From Aurantimonas sp. HBX-1 (GTDB lineage Bacteria; Pseudomonadota; Alphaproteobacteria; Rhizobiales; Rhizobiaceae): a stretch of 64,000 nt of DNA. Within the stretch, counting starts at the first letter, position 1. Each line of letters starts with the position of its first letter. The notes beneath the pieces were generated by a model that was not told where the DNA came from, ran no database searches, and saw only the letters and a program-made list of their open reading frames with translations. Below are positions 7,502-17,298 of this stretch, piece by piece. The stretch lies in assembly GCF_021391535.1 (NCBI RefSeq), contig NZ_CP090066.1, positions 62,001-126,000 of the forward strand, given 5' to 3'. The position numbers and the translations under genes were made by a program.

Positions 7502-9133
7502 ATGGCGACCAAGGTAGAGACCGGACGGCTCGGGCCGTTTCCGAAAGTCAGCCGACCTGTCTTCACCATATCCGCCATTCTCATCCTCGGCTTCATCGTC
7601 TTCGGTGCTGCCTTCAACGACGTCGCGTCGTCCCTCTTCACCGGCGCGCAGGCCGGCATCGCCGATTACTTCGGCTGGTTCCTGATCCTCACCACCAACC
7701 TCGCCCTGGGTCTTTGCATCTATCTGGCGTTCAGCCGTTTCGGCGACATCCGCCTCGGTGCCCAGACGGAATCGCCGGAATACGGGCTGATGTCGTGGAC
7801 CGCGATGCTGTTCAGCGCCGGCATCGGCATCGGCCTGCTCTACTGGGCGGTGTCGGAGCCGCTGTTCCACTTCTTCGCCCCGCCGATGGGCGAGCCCGAG
7901 ACCATCGAAGCCGCCAAGCAGGCGATGGTCCTGTCGTTCCTGCACTGGGGTCTGCACGGCTGGGCGATCTACGGCATCGTCGGTCTGTCGCTGGCCTATT
8001 TCCACTACCGCAACGGCCTGCCGCTCTCGATCCGCTCGGCGCTCTACCCGCTGATCGGCGAGCGCATCTACGGGCCGCTCGGCCACACGGTCGACATCCT
8101 GGCCGTGTTCGGCACGATGTTCGGCATCGTCACCTCGCTCGGCCTCGGCGTCATGCAGATCAATGCCGGGCTGGAGACCATCTTCGGCATCGGCGACAGC
8201 CTGATCCTGCAGATCGCGCTGATCGCCGGCATCACCGCCCTCGCCACGGTCTCGGTGATGCTCGGCCTCGACGGCGGCATCAAGCGGCTCTCCAACCTCA
8301 ATATCGGCCTGAGCTTCGCCGTCCTCGCCTTCATCGTGGTCACCGGGCCGACCCTCTACATCTTCGACAGCTTCGTCGAGAATGTCGGCAACTACGTCGC
8401 GGGGCTCGTCACCTTCGGCACCTGGAGCGAGGCCTATTCGGGTACCAACTGGCAGGTCGACTGGACGATCTTCTACTGGGCCTGGTGGATCTCCTGGTCG
8501 CCCTTCGTCGGCATCTTCATTGCCCGCATCTCCCGCGGCCGGACCGTCCGCGAGTTCATCCTCGGGGTGCTGCTGGTGCCGACGACGATCCTGTTCTTCT
8601 GGTTCACCGCTTTCGGCGGCACCGCCCTCAAGCTGGAACTCGCCGGCGATCCGGGGCTGATCGAGGCGACCAAGCAGAGCTACGGCAACGCGATCTTCCA
8701 CCTGCTCGAGTTCTTCCCGTTCAGCGGCGTGGTGTCGTGCGTCATCATGGTGATGATCGTGATGTGGTTCGTCACCTCGTCCGACAGTGGCAGCTTCGTC
8801 ATCGACATGCTGACCGCCGGCGGCGACGTCAATCCGCCGAAGATCCAGCGGATGTTCTGGGCGATCACCGAGGGCTGCATCGCCGCGGTGCTGCTGGCGG
8901 CGGGCGGCCTCGACGCGCTGCAGGCGGCGGCCGTGGTCGCCGGTTTCCCCTTCGCCTTCGTCATCATCTTGATGATGTACGGCCTCTTGCGCGGGCTCGG
9001 GCGCGACAAGCTGGTGATGTACCGCTACAACCAGTGGTATCGGACCGAGCAGGAGGCGGAGGCCAATTCGCCGGACGCCTATGTCGGGGAGGCGGCGCTG
9101 AAGGGGCCGCCGAAGCTCGCGACGGAGAGCTGA
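7502..9133 (+). CDS. BCCT-family betaine/choline/carnitine-type transporter
   Basis: A 543-residue inner-membrane protein with about twelve helices and the conserved BCCT core WAWWISWSPFVGIFIARISRG near residues 325-345, including the aromatic box of helix 8. The stretch MFSAGIGIGLLYWAVSEP near 100-118 is the other hallmark. Such carriers take up quaternary ammonium compounds or related zwitterions with Na+ or H+, often as osmoprotectants. The glycine motif here is GIGIGL; BCCT members with GMGIG at this site are often Na+-coupled, so coupling is open. The C-terminal tail is short, arguing against a large osmosensory domain. It appears monocistronic. Confidence 0.9.
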   Translation: MATKVETGRLGPFPKVSRPVFTISAILILGFIVFGAAFNDVASSLFTGAQAGIADYFGWFLILTTNLALGLCIYLAFSRFGDIRLGAQTESPEYGLMSWTAMLFSAGIGIGLLYWAVSEPLFHFFAPPMGEPETIEAAKQAMVLSFLHWGLHGWAIYGIVGLSLAYFHYRNGLPLSIRSALYPLIGERIYGPLGHTVDILAVFGTMFGIVTSLGLGVMQINAGLETIFGIGDSLILQIALIAGITALATVSVMLGLDGGIKRLSNLNIGLSFAVLAFIVVTGPTLYIFDSFVENVGNYVAGLVTFGTWSEAYSGTNWQVDWTIFYWAWWISWSPFVGIFIARISRGRTVREFILGVLLVPTTILFFWFTAFGGTALKLELAGDPGLIEATKQSYGNAIFHLLEFFPFSGVVSCVIMVMIVMWFVTSSDSGSFVIDMLTAGGDVNPPKIQRMFWAITEGCIAAVLLAAGGLDALQAAAVVAGFPFAFVIILMMYGLLRGLGRDKLVMYRYNQWYRTEQEAEANSPDAYVGEAALKGPPKLATES

Positions 9134-9161
9134 GCGCCCGGCGGCGGGGCGCCTGCGGCCG

Positions 9162-9174
9162 ACGTATACATTAT
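9162..9174. promoter_or_regulatory. GntR-type operator copy A
   Basis: ACGTATACATTAT, centred on the palindromic core GTATAC. Near-identical copies occur at 16459-16471 (reverse orientation) and 21914-21926. It lies 97 bp upstream of the first gene of the CUT1 sugar ABC operon. The shape resembles operators of FCD-domain GntR regulators (TNGTNNNACNA-like). Regulation is inferred. Confidence 0.65.
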
Positions 9175-9270
9175 TTTGGAGTTCGCCGCGCAGGCAGTTG
9201 CGCGACTGCGGCTTAGCGGACAGTATGCCGGCCAACGACAAGAATACGTCCGCTCTGGGTGAGGAAGCGC

Positions 9271-10335
<1,065 letters not shown>

Positions 10336-10465
10336 TCCGCAACGGAAGCCGGGCGCCCGTGGAGGACGGGGGCGCGGCGACCGCAGTCTGTGACGAGCCG
10401 CGGCGGCAGCGGGAGCCCGCCGGCGGCATAGGCCGGAACGCTTCCGCGCAAGAGGAGGAAACAGC

Positions 10466-11782
10466 ATGACGATCAATCGCAGAACGCTGCTGGCCGGCAC
10501 CGCCGGCCTCGCCGCCGGTGCCGCGCTCGGTGGCCGGTTCGGCATCACCAGGGCCTTCGCCCAGGACGCCGCCGCGCGCTTCACGCCGGAGGAGGGGGCA
10601 ACGCTGCGGCTGTTGCGCTGGGTGCCGTTCGTCGCCGGCGAGGAAGCCGCCTGGAACGCCAACACCAAGGCCTTCACCGACGCCACCGGCGTGCAGGTCC
10701 AGATCGACCAGGAAAGCTGGGAGGACGTGCGTCCGAAGGCCGCCGTCGCCGCGAATGTCGGCTCTGGCCCGGACATGGTGATGAGCTGGTTCGACGACCC
10801 GTTCCAGTATCCCGACAAGCTCGTCGACGTCACCGACCTCGCCACCTCGCTCGGCGAGCAGCACGGCGGCTGGTACGAAGGCCTGGAAGGCTATGCCAAG
10901 CAGGGTGACCAGTTCATCGCGGTGCCGCTCTGCGCCATCGGCAACGCCATCTGCTACCGCGACAGCCACATGAAGGCTGCCGGGTTCGAGGAATTCCCGA
11001 CCGACACGGATGGTTTCCTGGAACTCTGCAAGGCGATGCAGGCGAAGGGCACGCCGGCCGGATTCCCGCACGGCAAGGCGGTCGGCGACGGCAACAACTA
11101 CGCCCACTGGCTGCTGTGGAGCCACGGCGGCATGACCGTCGACGAGAGCGGCAACGTGGCGATCAACAGCCCCGAGACCAAGGCTGCCATCGAATACGCC
11201 AAGGCGCTCTACGCGACCTTCATCCCGGGCACGGAGAGCTGGCTCGACATCAACAACAACCGCGCCTTCCTGGCCGGCCAGATCTCGCTGACGGCGAACG
11301 GCGTGTCGCTCTACTACGCCGCCAAGAAGGATCCGGCGATGGCCGAGATCGCGGAGGACATCCGCACCACGAACCTGCCGATCGGCCCGGTGGGCAAGTC
11401 GGTGGAACTGCACCAGACCTCGACGCTCAACATCTTCAAGCACACGAAGTATCCGGAAGCGGCGAAGGCCTACATCGAGTTCATGTACCAGCCGGCGCAG
11501 ATGAACGCCTGGATCGAGGGGGCCAGCGCCTATTGCTGCCAGCCGCTCAAGGCCTATGCCGACAATCCGGTGTGGACCTCGAACCCGATCCACAAACCGT
11601 ATTCCAACGCGTCGGCCAGCCTGCGCCCGAACGGCTATGCCGGTCCGCTCGGACCTGCCTCGGCGGGTGTCATGGCGGACTACGTGCTCGTCGACATGTT
11701 CGCCGAGGCGGTAACCGGGCAGCGCTCGACGGAAGAGGCGATCGCCAACGCCGAGCGGCGCATCGCGCGCTACTACCGCTGA
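10466..11782 (+). CDS. Sugar ABC transporter substrate-binding protein (CUT1)
   Basis: A 438-residue family 1 extracellular solute-binding protein. The signal NRRTLLAGTAGLAAGAALGG has a twin-arginine-like RR and cleavage is likely after AFA near residue 31. The body has the alternating Rossmann-like lobes of this family, including FPTDTDGFLELCKAMQAKG and VHIEFM-type C-lobe helices (AYIEFMYQPAQMNAWIEGA). A strong ribosome site GAGGAGGAAA precedes the ATG. It lies 130 bp after the ATPase gene and before the permeases. The exact ligand cannot be read, but the operon ends in a beta-hydroxyacid dehydrogenase for four-carbon acids. Confidence 0.88.
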   Translation: MTINRRTLLAGTAGLAAGAALGGRFGITRAFAQDAAARFTPEEGATLRLLRWVPFVAGEEAAWNANTKAFTDATGVQVQIDQESWEDVRPKAAVAANVGSGPDMVMSWFDDPFQYPDKLVDVTDLATSLGEQHGGWYEGLEGYAKQGDQFIAVPLCAIGNAICYRDSHMKAAGFEEFPTDTDGFLELCKAMQAKGTPAGFPHGKAVGDGNNYAHWLLWSHGGMTVDESGNVAINSPETKAAIEYAKALYATFIPGTESWLDINNNRAFLAGQISLTANGVSLYYAAKKDPAMAEIAEDIRTTNLPIGPVGKSVELHQTSTLNIFKHTKYPEAAKAYIEFMYQPAQMNAWIEGASAYCCQPLKAYADNPVWTSNPIHKPYSNASASLRPNGYAGPLGPASAGVMADYVLVDMFAEAVTGQRSTEEAIANAERRIARYYR

Positions 11783-11904
11783 CCTAGCGGCGCCGGCCCC
11801 GGGCCGGCGCTGTCCCGATCGGGCGGCGGCGCTTTCGGCGCCGCTGCCGCGTCGCCGGTCGAGACCGAAGCGCGGCATGCAGAAGCGAAGGGAGTGTCCG
11901 TCCG

Positions 11905-12837
11905 ATGTCCAGTACAGCAGCGCCCGCCCGGCCATCGCGCCTTGCGCGGCTGTCGCAGAGCCGCAACGGCCTCGGCATCCTGTTCATGGTGCCGGCGGCC
12001 GCCTTCCTGCTGTGCTTCCTGACCTATCCGCTGCTTCTCGGCGTCTGGCTCGGCTTCACCGACACGACGATCGGTCGTACCGGCGTGTTCGTGGGGCTGG
12101 AGAACTATGCCTGGCTGTTCGACGACCCGGTGTTCTGGCTGTCGGTCTACAACACCGTGCTCTATACGACCGTCGCCTCGGTGCTGAAATTCGGGCTGGG
12201 ACTCTGGCTGGCGCTGATCCTCAACGAGCATCTGCCGTTCAAGACCTTCTTCCGGGCGATCATCCTGTTGCCTTGGGTGGTGCCGACGGTGCTGTCGGCG
12301 CTGGCCTTCTGGTGGATCTACGATTCGCAGTTCTCGATCATCTCCTGGGTGCTGATGCAGTGGGGCTGGATCGACGCGCCGATCAACTTCCTCGGCGATC
12401 CGAACACTGCCCGCGCCTCGGTGATCGCCGCCAATGTCTGGCGCGGCATCCCCTTCGTCGCAATCTCGCTGCTCGCCGGCCTGCAGACCATCCCGCAGTC
12501 GCTGAACGAGGCCGCCGCGCTGGACGGCGCAACCTCCTGGCAGCGCTTCACCAAGATCACCCTGCCGCTGCTGACGCCGATCATCGCCGTGGTGATGACC
12601 TTCTCGGTGCTGTTCACCTTCACCGATTTCCAGCTGATCTACGTGCTGACCCGGGGCGGGCCGGTCAACGCCACGCATCTGATGGCGACCCTGTCGTTCC
12701 AGCGCGCGATCCCCGGCGGCCAGCTCGGCGAGGGCGCCGCGATCGCGGTGGCGATGATCCCGTTCCTGCTGGCCGCCATCCTGTTCTCGTTCTTCGGATT
12801 GCAGCGGCGCAAGTGGCAGCAGGGCGGGGCAGACTGA
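11905..12837 (+). CDS. CUT1 sugar ABC transporter permease 1 (MalF type)
   Basis: A 310-residue inner-membrane permease with six predicted helices. The EAA loop that contacts the ATPase reads SLNEAAALDGATSWQRFTKITLPLL near residues 198-222. The N-terminus has a basic cytoplasmic stretch before the first helix LGILFMVPAAAFLLCF. It is 13 bp upstream of the second permease, and together they should form the channel of this importer. Confidence 0.9.
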   Translation: MSSTAAPARPSRLARLSQSRNGLGILFMVPAAAFLLCFLTYPLLLGVWLGFTDTTIGRTGVFVGLENYAWLFDDPVFWLSVYNTVLYTTVASVLKFGLGLWLALILNEHLPFKTFFRAIILLPWVVPTVLSALAFWWIYDSQFSIISWVLMQWGWIDAPINFLGDPNTARASVIAANVWRGIPFVAISLLAGLQTIPQSLNEAAALDGATSWQRFTKITLPLLTPIIAVVMTFSVLFTFTDFQLIYVLTRGGPVNATHLMATLSFQRAIPGGQLGEGAAIAVAMIPFLLAAILFSFFGLQRRKWQQGGAD

Positions 12838-12849
12838 GGAGATGATCCG

Positions 12850-13752
12850 ATGAGCCAGCAAGACGCCGCCGGCGCGCACGCCCCGATCCGCGACGATTCG
12901 GAGGGGATGCGCCAGTTCAACACGTTGCCGCGGCGGATCCTCGTGGTCTATCTGCCGCTGGCGGTCTTCGTCTTCGTGCTGCTGTTCCCGTTCTACTGGA
13001 TGGCGATCACGGCGGTGAAGCCGGACCACCAGCTGACCAACTACGAGCAGTACAGCCCGTTCTGGGTGGTGGAGCCGACGCTCGAGCACATCAAGTATCT
13101 GCTGTTCGAGACCTCCTATCCGGGCTGGCTGTGGAACACGATGCTGGTCTCGGTGGCCTCGACGGTGATCTCGCTCGCCGCCTCGGTGTTCGCCGCCTAC
13201 GCGATCGAGCGCATCCGCTTCTCCGGCGCGCGCGTCACCGGCCTCCTGATCTTCCTCGCCTATCTCGTGCCGCCGTCGATCCTGTTCATCCCGCTCGCCT
13301 TCATCGTCTTCCAGGTCGGCATCTTCGATTCCCGGCTGGCGCTGATCCTGACCTATCCGACCTTCCTGATCCCGTTCTGCACCTGGCTGCTGATGGGCTA
13401 TTTCCGCACCATCCCGTTCGAGCTCGAGGAGAGCGCCCTGGTCGACGGGGCGACGCGCTGGCAGATCCTCACCAAGGTGGTGCTGCCGCTCGCCGTGCCC
13501 GGCCTGATCTCCGCCGGCATCTTCGCCTTCACGCTGTCCTGGAACGAGTTCATCTACGCGCTGACCTTCATTTCCTCCTCGGAGAACAAGACCGTGCCGG
13601 TGGGCGTCCTGACCGAGCTGGTGCGCGGCGACATCTACGAATGGGGGGCGCTGATGGCCGGCGCCCTGCTCGGCTCGCTGCCGGTGGTGATCCTCTATTC
13701 GTTCTTCGTCGACTACTACGTCTCGTCGATGACCGGCGCGGTGAAGGAGTAG
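12850..13752 (+). CDS. CUT1 sugar ABC transporter permease 2 (MalG type)
   Basis: A 300-residue permease with six predicted helices. The EAA loop is ELEESALVDGATRWQILTKVVLPLA, near residues 193-217. A TM helix VYLPLAVFVFVLLFPFYWMA follows a 30-residue soluble N-terminus. The stop is five bases before the next gene, so the dehydrogenase is part of the transport operon. Confidence 0.9.
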   Translation: MSQQDAAGAHAPIRDDSEGMRQFNTLPRRILVVYLPLAVFVFVLLFPFYWMAITAVKPDHQLTNYEQYSPFWVVEPTLEHIKYLLFETSYPGWLWNTMLVSVASTVISLAASVFAAYAIERIRFSGARVTGLLIFLAYLVPPSILFIPLAFIVFQVGIFDSRLALILTYPTFLIPFCTWLLMGYFRTIPFELEESALVDGATRWQILTKVVLPLAVPGLISAGIFAFTLSWNEFIYALTFISSSENKTVPVGVLTELVRGDIYEWGALMAGALLGSLPVVILYSFFVDYYVSSMTGAVKE

Positions 13753-13757
13753 CAGTC

Positions 13758-14666
13758 ATGGCAGAGGCGATGCGCGTCGCGGTGATCGGCCTCGGCTCGA
13801 TGGGCATGGGCGCGGCGAAATCCTGCCTTGCGGCCGGGCTTCCCACCTACGGCATCGATCCCCGCAACAGCGCCTGCGACGAGCTGATGGCGGCGGGCGC
13901 CGTCGCGACCGGCGCCGGCGGCCGCGCCTTCGCCCGCGATCTCGACGCGGTCGTCGTCCTCACCGTCAATGCCGCGCAATGCCGCGACGCGCTGTTCGGC
14001 GAGCAGGGCATCGCCGCGCATCTGAGGCCCGGGACGCCGGTGATGGTCTCCGCGACGATCTCCGTCGCCGATGCCAGGGCCATCGCCGCCGACCTCGCCG
14101 CGGCCGGCCTGGCGATGCTCGACGCGCCGGTGTCCGGCGGCCCGGTGAAGGCCGATGCCGGCGACATGACGGTGATGGCGGCCGGTCCCGCCGCGGTGTT
14201 CGACGCGCTGCAGCCGGTGCTCGATGCGGTGGCCGGCAAGGTCTACCGCATCTCGGAGACGATCGGCGACGGCGCGACCGTGAAGATCATCCACCAGCTG
14301 CTCGCGGGCGTTCACATCGCCGCCGGCGCCGAGGCGATGGCGCTCGCCGCCAAGGCCGGCATTCCGCTGGAGACGATGTACGACGTCGTCACCCACGCCG
14401 CCGGCAATTCCTGGATGTTCGAGAACCGCATGCGGCACGTCGTCGACGGCGACTACACGCCGCATTCGGCGGTCGACATCTTCGTCAAGGATCTCGGCCT
14501 CGTCACCGAGACGGGCCTGTCGATGAAGTTCCCGCTGCCCTTGGCGACCACCGCCTATGCGATGTTCGCCACCGCCAGCCAGGCCGGCTACGGCCAGCTC
14601 GACGACAGCGCGGTGATCAAGGTGTTTCCGGGGATCACCTTGCCGGGCGACGACACGGCGGAATAG
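13758..14666 (+). CDS. ltnD: L-threonate dehydrogenase-like NAD-dependent dehydrogenase
   Basis: A 302-residue beta-hydroxyacid dehydrogenase. The Rossmann motif VIGLGSMGMGAAKS is at the N-terminus, the substrate loop is DAPVSGGPVKADAGDMTVMAAG, and the catalytic lysine lies in VKIIHQLLAGVHIAAGAEAM. The C-terminal NSWMFENR and VDIFVKDLGLV stretches and the ending VIKVFPGITLP resemble LtnD, which oxidises L-threonate to 2-oxo-tetronate. The kinase (OtnK), isomerase and aldolase that normally follow LtnD are not in the window, so the pathway is incomplete here. 3-Hydroxyisobutyrate dehydrogenase is less likely. Confidence 0.75.
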   Translation: MAEAMRVAVIGLGSMGMGAAKSCLAAGLPTYGIDPRNSACDELMAAGAVATGAGGRAFARDLDAVVVLTVNAAQCRDALFGEQGIAAHLRPGTPVMVSATISVADARAIAADLAAAGLAMLDAPVSGGPVKADAGDMTVMAAGPAAVFDALQPVLDAVAGKVYRISETIGDGATVKIIHQLLAGVHIAAGAEAMALAAKAGIPLETMYDVVTHAAGNSWMFENRMRHVVDGDYTPHSAVDIFVKDLGLVTETGLSMKFPLPLATTAYAMFATASQAGYGQLDDSAVIKVFPGITLPGDDTAE

Positions 14667-14706
14667 CGCCTCGCTCGCGGCCGGCCTCCGCCAGCCCGTC
14701 GACCGG

Positions 14707-15630
14707 TCAGCCGGTCAGCACCGGCTCGCGGTCCGGCGCCGACCCCAGCCGCTTGCCGGGATTGATCGCCTCCAGCCAGCGCAGATAGGCGGCGTGGTCG
14801 TGGCGGCCCATGCCCATCTCGTTCGTGAGGGCGTGGAAGGCGTCGCGCGCGACCTGCGTCAGCGGCAGCGTCAGGCCGGCCTCGCGCGCCACTTCTAGCG
14901 CGTTGTCCAGATCCTTCAGCTGCAGCGCCAGCGGCCCACCCGGCACCCAGTTACGCTCGGCCATGCGCTCGCCGTGCAGGTCCAGGATGCGCGAGGTGGC
15001 AAAGCCCCCCATCAGCGCGGTGCGCAGCGCCGCCGGGTCGCAGCCGCCTTCCTGCGCCAGCAGCATCGCCTCGGAGACGGCGCCGATCGTCACCGCGACG
15101 ATCACCTGGTTGGCGAGCTTGGCGACCTGGCCGGCGCCGTGCACGCCGACCAGGGTCGGCCGGCCCATCGCCGCCAGCAGCGCCTCGGCGTCGTCGTAGT
15201 CGTCCTGGCGCCCGCCCGCCATGATCGCCAGCGTCGCCTCCATCGCGCCCTTCTCGCCACCGGAGACCGGGGCGTCGAGATGCCGCCGTCCCGCCGCCTC
15301 GATGGCGGCGGCATGGTCGCGGGCGACGGCGGGCTGGATCGACGACATGTCGATGAACAGCGTGCCCTCGGGTGCCGCGTCCACCACGCCCTCGGCGCCG
15401 AAATAGAGCTCGGTCACCACCGGCGAATTGTCGACCATGGTGATCACCGCGTCGGCCTTCGCGACCGCAGCGCGCGGATCGGCGGCGACGGCGGCGACGT
15501 CGGCCAGCGCCTCGGCCTTGACGAGGGTGCGGTTCCACACCGTGACCTTGAAACCGGCCTTGGCGACGTTGCGGGCCATCGGCGCGCCCATCAGGCCGGT
15601 GCCGAGCAGCGTCACGTGGGTGATGGCCAT
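14707..15630 (-). CDS. 2-hydroxy-3-oxopropionate (tartronate semialdehyde) reductase-like
   Basis: A 307-residue beta-hydroxyacid dehydrogenase. It shows LLGTGLMGAPMARNVAKAGF (Rossmann), DAPVSGGEKGAMEATLAIMAGG (substrate loop) and the catalytic lysine in GQVAKLANQVIVAVTIGAVSEA. The 'ATLAIMAGG' loop and NQVIVA stretch fit GarR/GlxR-type tartronate semialdehyde reductases. It is the last gene of the minus-strand operon, 40 bp after an SDR gene, and is convergent with the ABC operon. 3-Hydroxyisobutyrate dehydrogenase is an alternative. Confidence 0.72.
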   Translation of the reverse strand: MAITHVTLLGTGLMGAPMARNVAKAGFKVTVWNRTLVKAEALADVAAVAADPRAAVAKADAVITMVDNSPVVTELYFGAEGVVDAAPEGTLFIDMSSIQPAVARDHAAAIEAAGRRHLDAPVSGGEKGAMEATLAIMAGGRQDDYDDAEALLAAMGRPTLVGVHGAGQVAKLANQVIVAVTIGAVSEAMLLAQEGGCDPAALRTALMGGFATSRILDLHGERMAERNWVPGGPLALQLKDLDNALEVAREAGLTLPLTQVARDAFHALTNEMGMGRHDHAAYLRWLEAINPGKRLGSAPDREPVLTG

Positions 15631-15670
15631 GGGCGGTTCTCCTCGTCGCGGCGGTAGTCGGCCGCCCGTG

Positions 15671-16405
15671 TCAGTAGACGGCGCGGCCGCCGGAAATGTC
15701 GAATACGGCGCCGGTCGAGAAGGAACAATCCTCCGACGCCAGCCAGACGATCATCGCCGCGACCTCGGCCGGCTCGACGAAGCGGGCGAGCGGGATCTTC
15801 GACAGCATGTAGTCGATGTGCTCCTGGCTCATCTGGTCGAAGATCGCGGTACGGGCCGCCGCCGGGGTGATGCAGTTGACCAGGATGCCGGTGCCGGCGA
15901 GCTCCTTGCCCAGCGACTTGGTGAGGCCGATCAGCCCCGCCTTCGACGCCGAATAATGCGAGGCGTTGGGGTTGCCCTCCTTGCCGGCGATCGAGGCGAC
16001 GTTGACGATGCGGCCGTAGCCGCTCGCCAGCATCCGCGGCACCACGGCCCGGCTGGTCAGGAACGGCGCGACGAGATTGACCTCGACGGTCTTGCGCCAG
16101 ATCTCCGGGCTCAGCTCCCAGGTCTTGCCGTTGCCGCCGGTGATGCCGGCATTGTTGACCAGGATGTCGATGCGCCCGGCCGCGCCGGCCGCTTCCTCGA
16201 CGGCGCCGGCGTCGGTGAGTTCCACCGCCCGGCCGCTGGCCTTGTCGCCGAGCTGGGCGACGGCGGTGTCGATCGCGCCGGCGTCGACGTCCCAGATCAC
16301 CACCGAGCCGCCGCTGGCGATCACCCGCTCCGCCGTGGCAAGGCCGATGCCGCGGGCACCGCCCGTGATGACCGCGTTGCGTCCCTCGAGATCGATCCTG
16401 TTCAT
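15671..16405 (-). CDS. SDR-family NAD(P)-dependent oxidoreductase
   Basis: A 244-residue classical short-chain dehydrogenase. The cofactor motif GGARGIG is at 15-21, NNAG near 84-87, and the catalytic residues are S138, Y151 and K155 (YSASK). Aspartate in VIWDVD after the second strand favours NAD over NADP. The overall pattern resembles FabG-like sugar-alcohol or aldonate dehydrogenases; substrate is not evident. Operator copy B lies about 54 bp upstream, so it may start its own transcript with the downstream reductase gene. Confidence 0.82.
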   Translation of the reverse strand: MNRIDLEGRNAVITGGARGIGLATAERVIASGGSVVIWDVDAGAIDTAVAQLGDKASGRAVELTDAGAVEEAAGAAGRIDILVNNAGITGGNGKTWELSPEIWRKTVEVNLVAPFLTSRAVVPRMLASGYGRIVNVASIAGKEGNPNASHYSASKAGLIGLTKSLGKELAGTGILVNCITPAAARTAIFDQMSQEHIDYMLSKIPLARFVEPAEVAAMIVWLASEDCSFSTGAVFDISGGRAVY

Positions 16406-16458
16406 CCTGTCCCCTCCTCAAGTCCAGCCTGGCGCGTCCCTGCGGCGAGCGAGCTGGC

Positions 16459-16471
16459 ATAATGTATACGT
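16459..16471. promoter_or_regulatory. GntR-type operator copy B
   Basis: ATAATGTATACGT is the reverse complement of copy A, identical over all 13 bases. It lies between the GntR gene and the SDR gene, 54 bp upstream of the SDR start. This suggests an internal regulated promoter inside the long minus-strand operon. Confidence 0.65.
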
Positions 16472-16491
16472 TGTCTGCCGGCGGCGCGCGC

Positions 16492-17298
16492 CTAGTCTTG
16501 CGCCGCCTCCTGGTGGGCTGGCTGCGCCTGCAGCCGCAGCAGCGCCAGCGCCTGCTGGTCGGTTCGGTCGCGATGCAACTGGTGCAGCCTGCCGGCCTCG
16601 GCGTCGTCGCGCGCCGCGATCGCCGCGACGATCGCCCGGTGCTCCTCGTCCGACTGCGACGGGCGCGGGCGCAGCGGCACGATCGCCATGCGGGCGCGAT
16701 ATTGCTGGTCCCAGTACTGCCGCAGCGTCGTCTGCAGCCGGCTGTTGCCGCACAGGGCGACGATCTCGGCATGAAAATTGTCGTCGAGCTGCGACCACTG
16801 CGCGATGTCGTCGCGCTTCGTCGCCCGCTCCATCTGCGCCATCAGCCCCTGCAGCCGTTCGTTTTCCTCCGCCGCCAGGCCGCGCCGTGCCAGCAGCCGC
16901 GCCGCCACCACTTCGAGCGCCGAGAACACCTCGTAGATCTCGGCGAGGTCGTCGAGCGACTGCGACCGCACGGTCACCCCGTGGCGCGGCCGGACATGAA
17001 CCAGGCCTTCCTCGTCGAGCTTGATCAGCGCCTCGCGGATCGGCGTGCGGCTCATCGACAGGAGCGCCGCGACCTCGGTCTCCAGCAGCGTCGTCCCCGG
17101 CGGCAGCCGGCCCTCGAGGATGCGGAACTTCAGCTCCCGGTAGGCGCGCTCGCGCGCCGGCATCGCCGCCACGCCCTGCAGGCTGGGCCGCGGGCGCGAT
17201 CCGCCGGCGGCCGCAGGCCGCGGCCGGGCGCGCTCTCCGGGGGCATCGCGTTTGGTCAGCGCCGTCCTCCTCTGGCCATTGCCGGCACCGTCCCTCAA
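16492..17298 (-). CDS. GntR-family (FCD domain) transcriptional regulator
   Basis: A GntR regulator. The winged helix is AYRELKFRILEGRLPPGTTL to SRTPIREALIKLDEEGLV, followed by an all-helical FCD ligand domain with the metal-type residues in DDNFHAEIVALCGN and EEHRAIVAAI. From the TTG at 17298 it has 268 residues and overlaps the preceding gene's stop (TTGA). The first 45 residues are rich in Arg, Pro and Ala and look disordered. ATG 17163 would give a normal 223-residue protein, so the start is uncertain. It probably senses a sugar-acid intermediate and binds the 13-bp operators found in this cluster. Confidence 0.82.
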   Translation of the reverse strand: MRDGAGNGQRRTALTKRDAPGERARPRPAAAGGSRPRPSLQGVAAMPARERAYRELKFRILEGRLPPGTTLLETEVAALLSMSRTPIREALIKLDEEGLVHVRPRHGVTVRSQSLDDLAEIYEVFSALEVVAARLLARRGLAAEENERLQGLMAQMERATKRDDIAQWSQLDDNFHAEIVALCGNSRLQTTLRQYWDQQYRARMAIVPLRPRPSQSDEEHRAIVAAIAARDDAEAGRLHQLHRDRTDQQALALLRLQAQPAHQEAAQD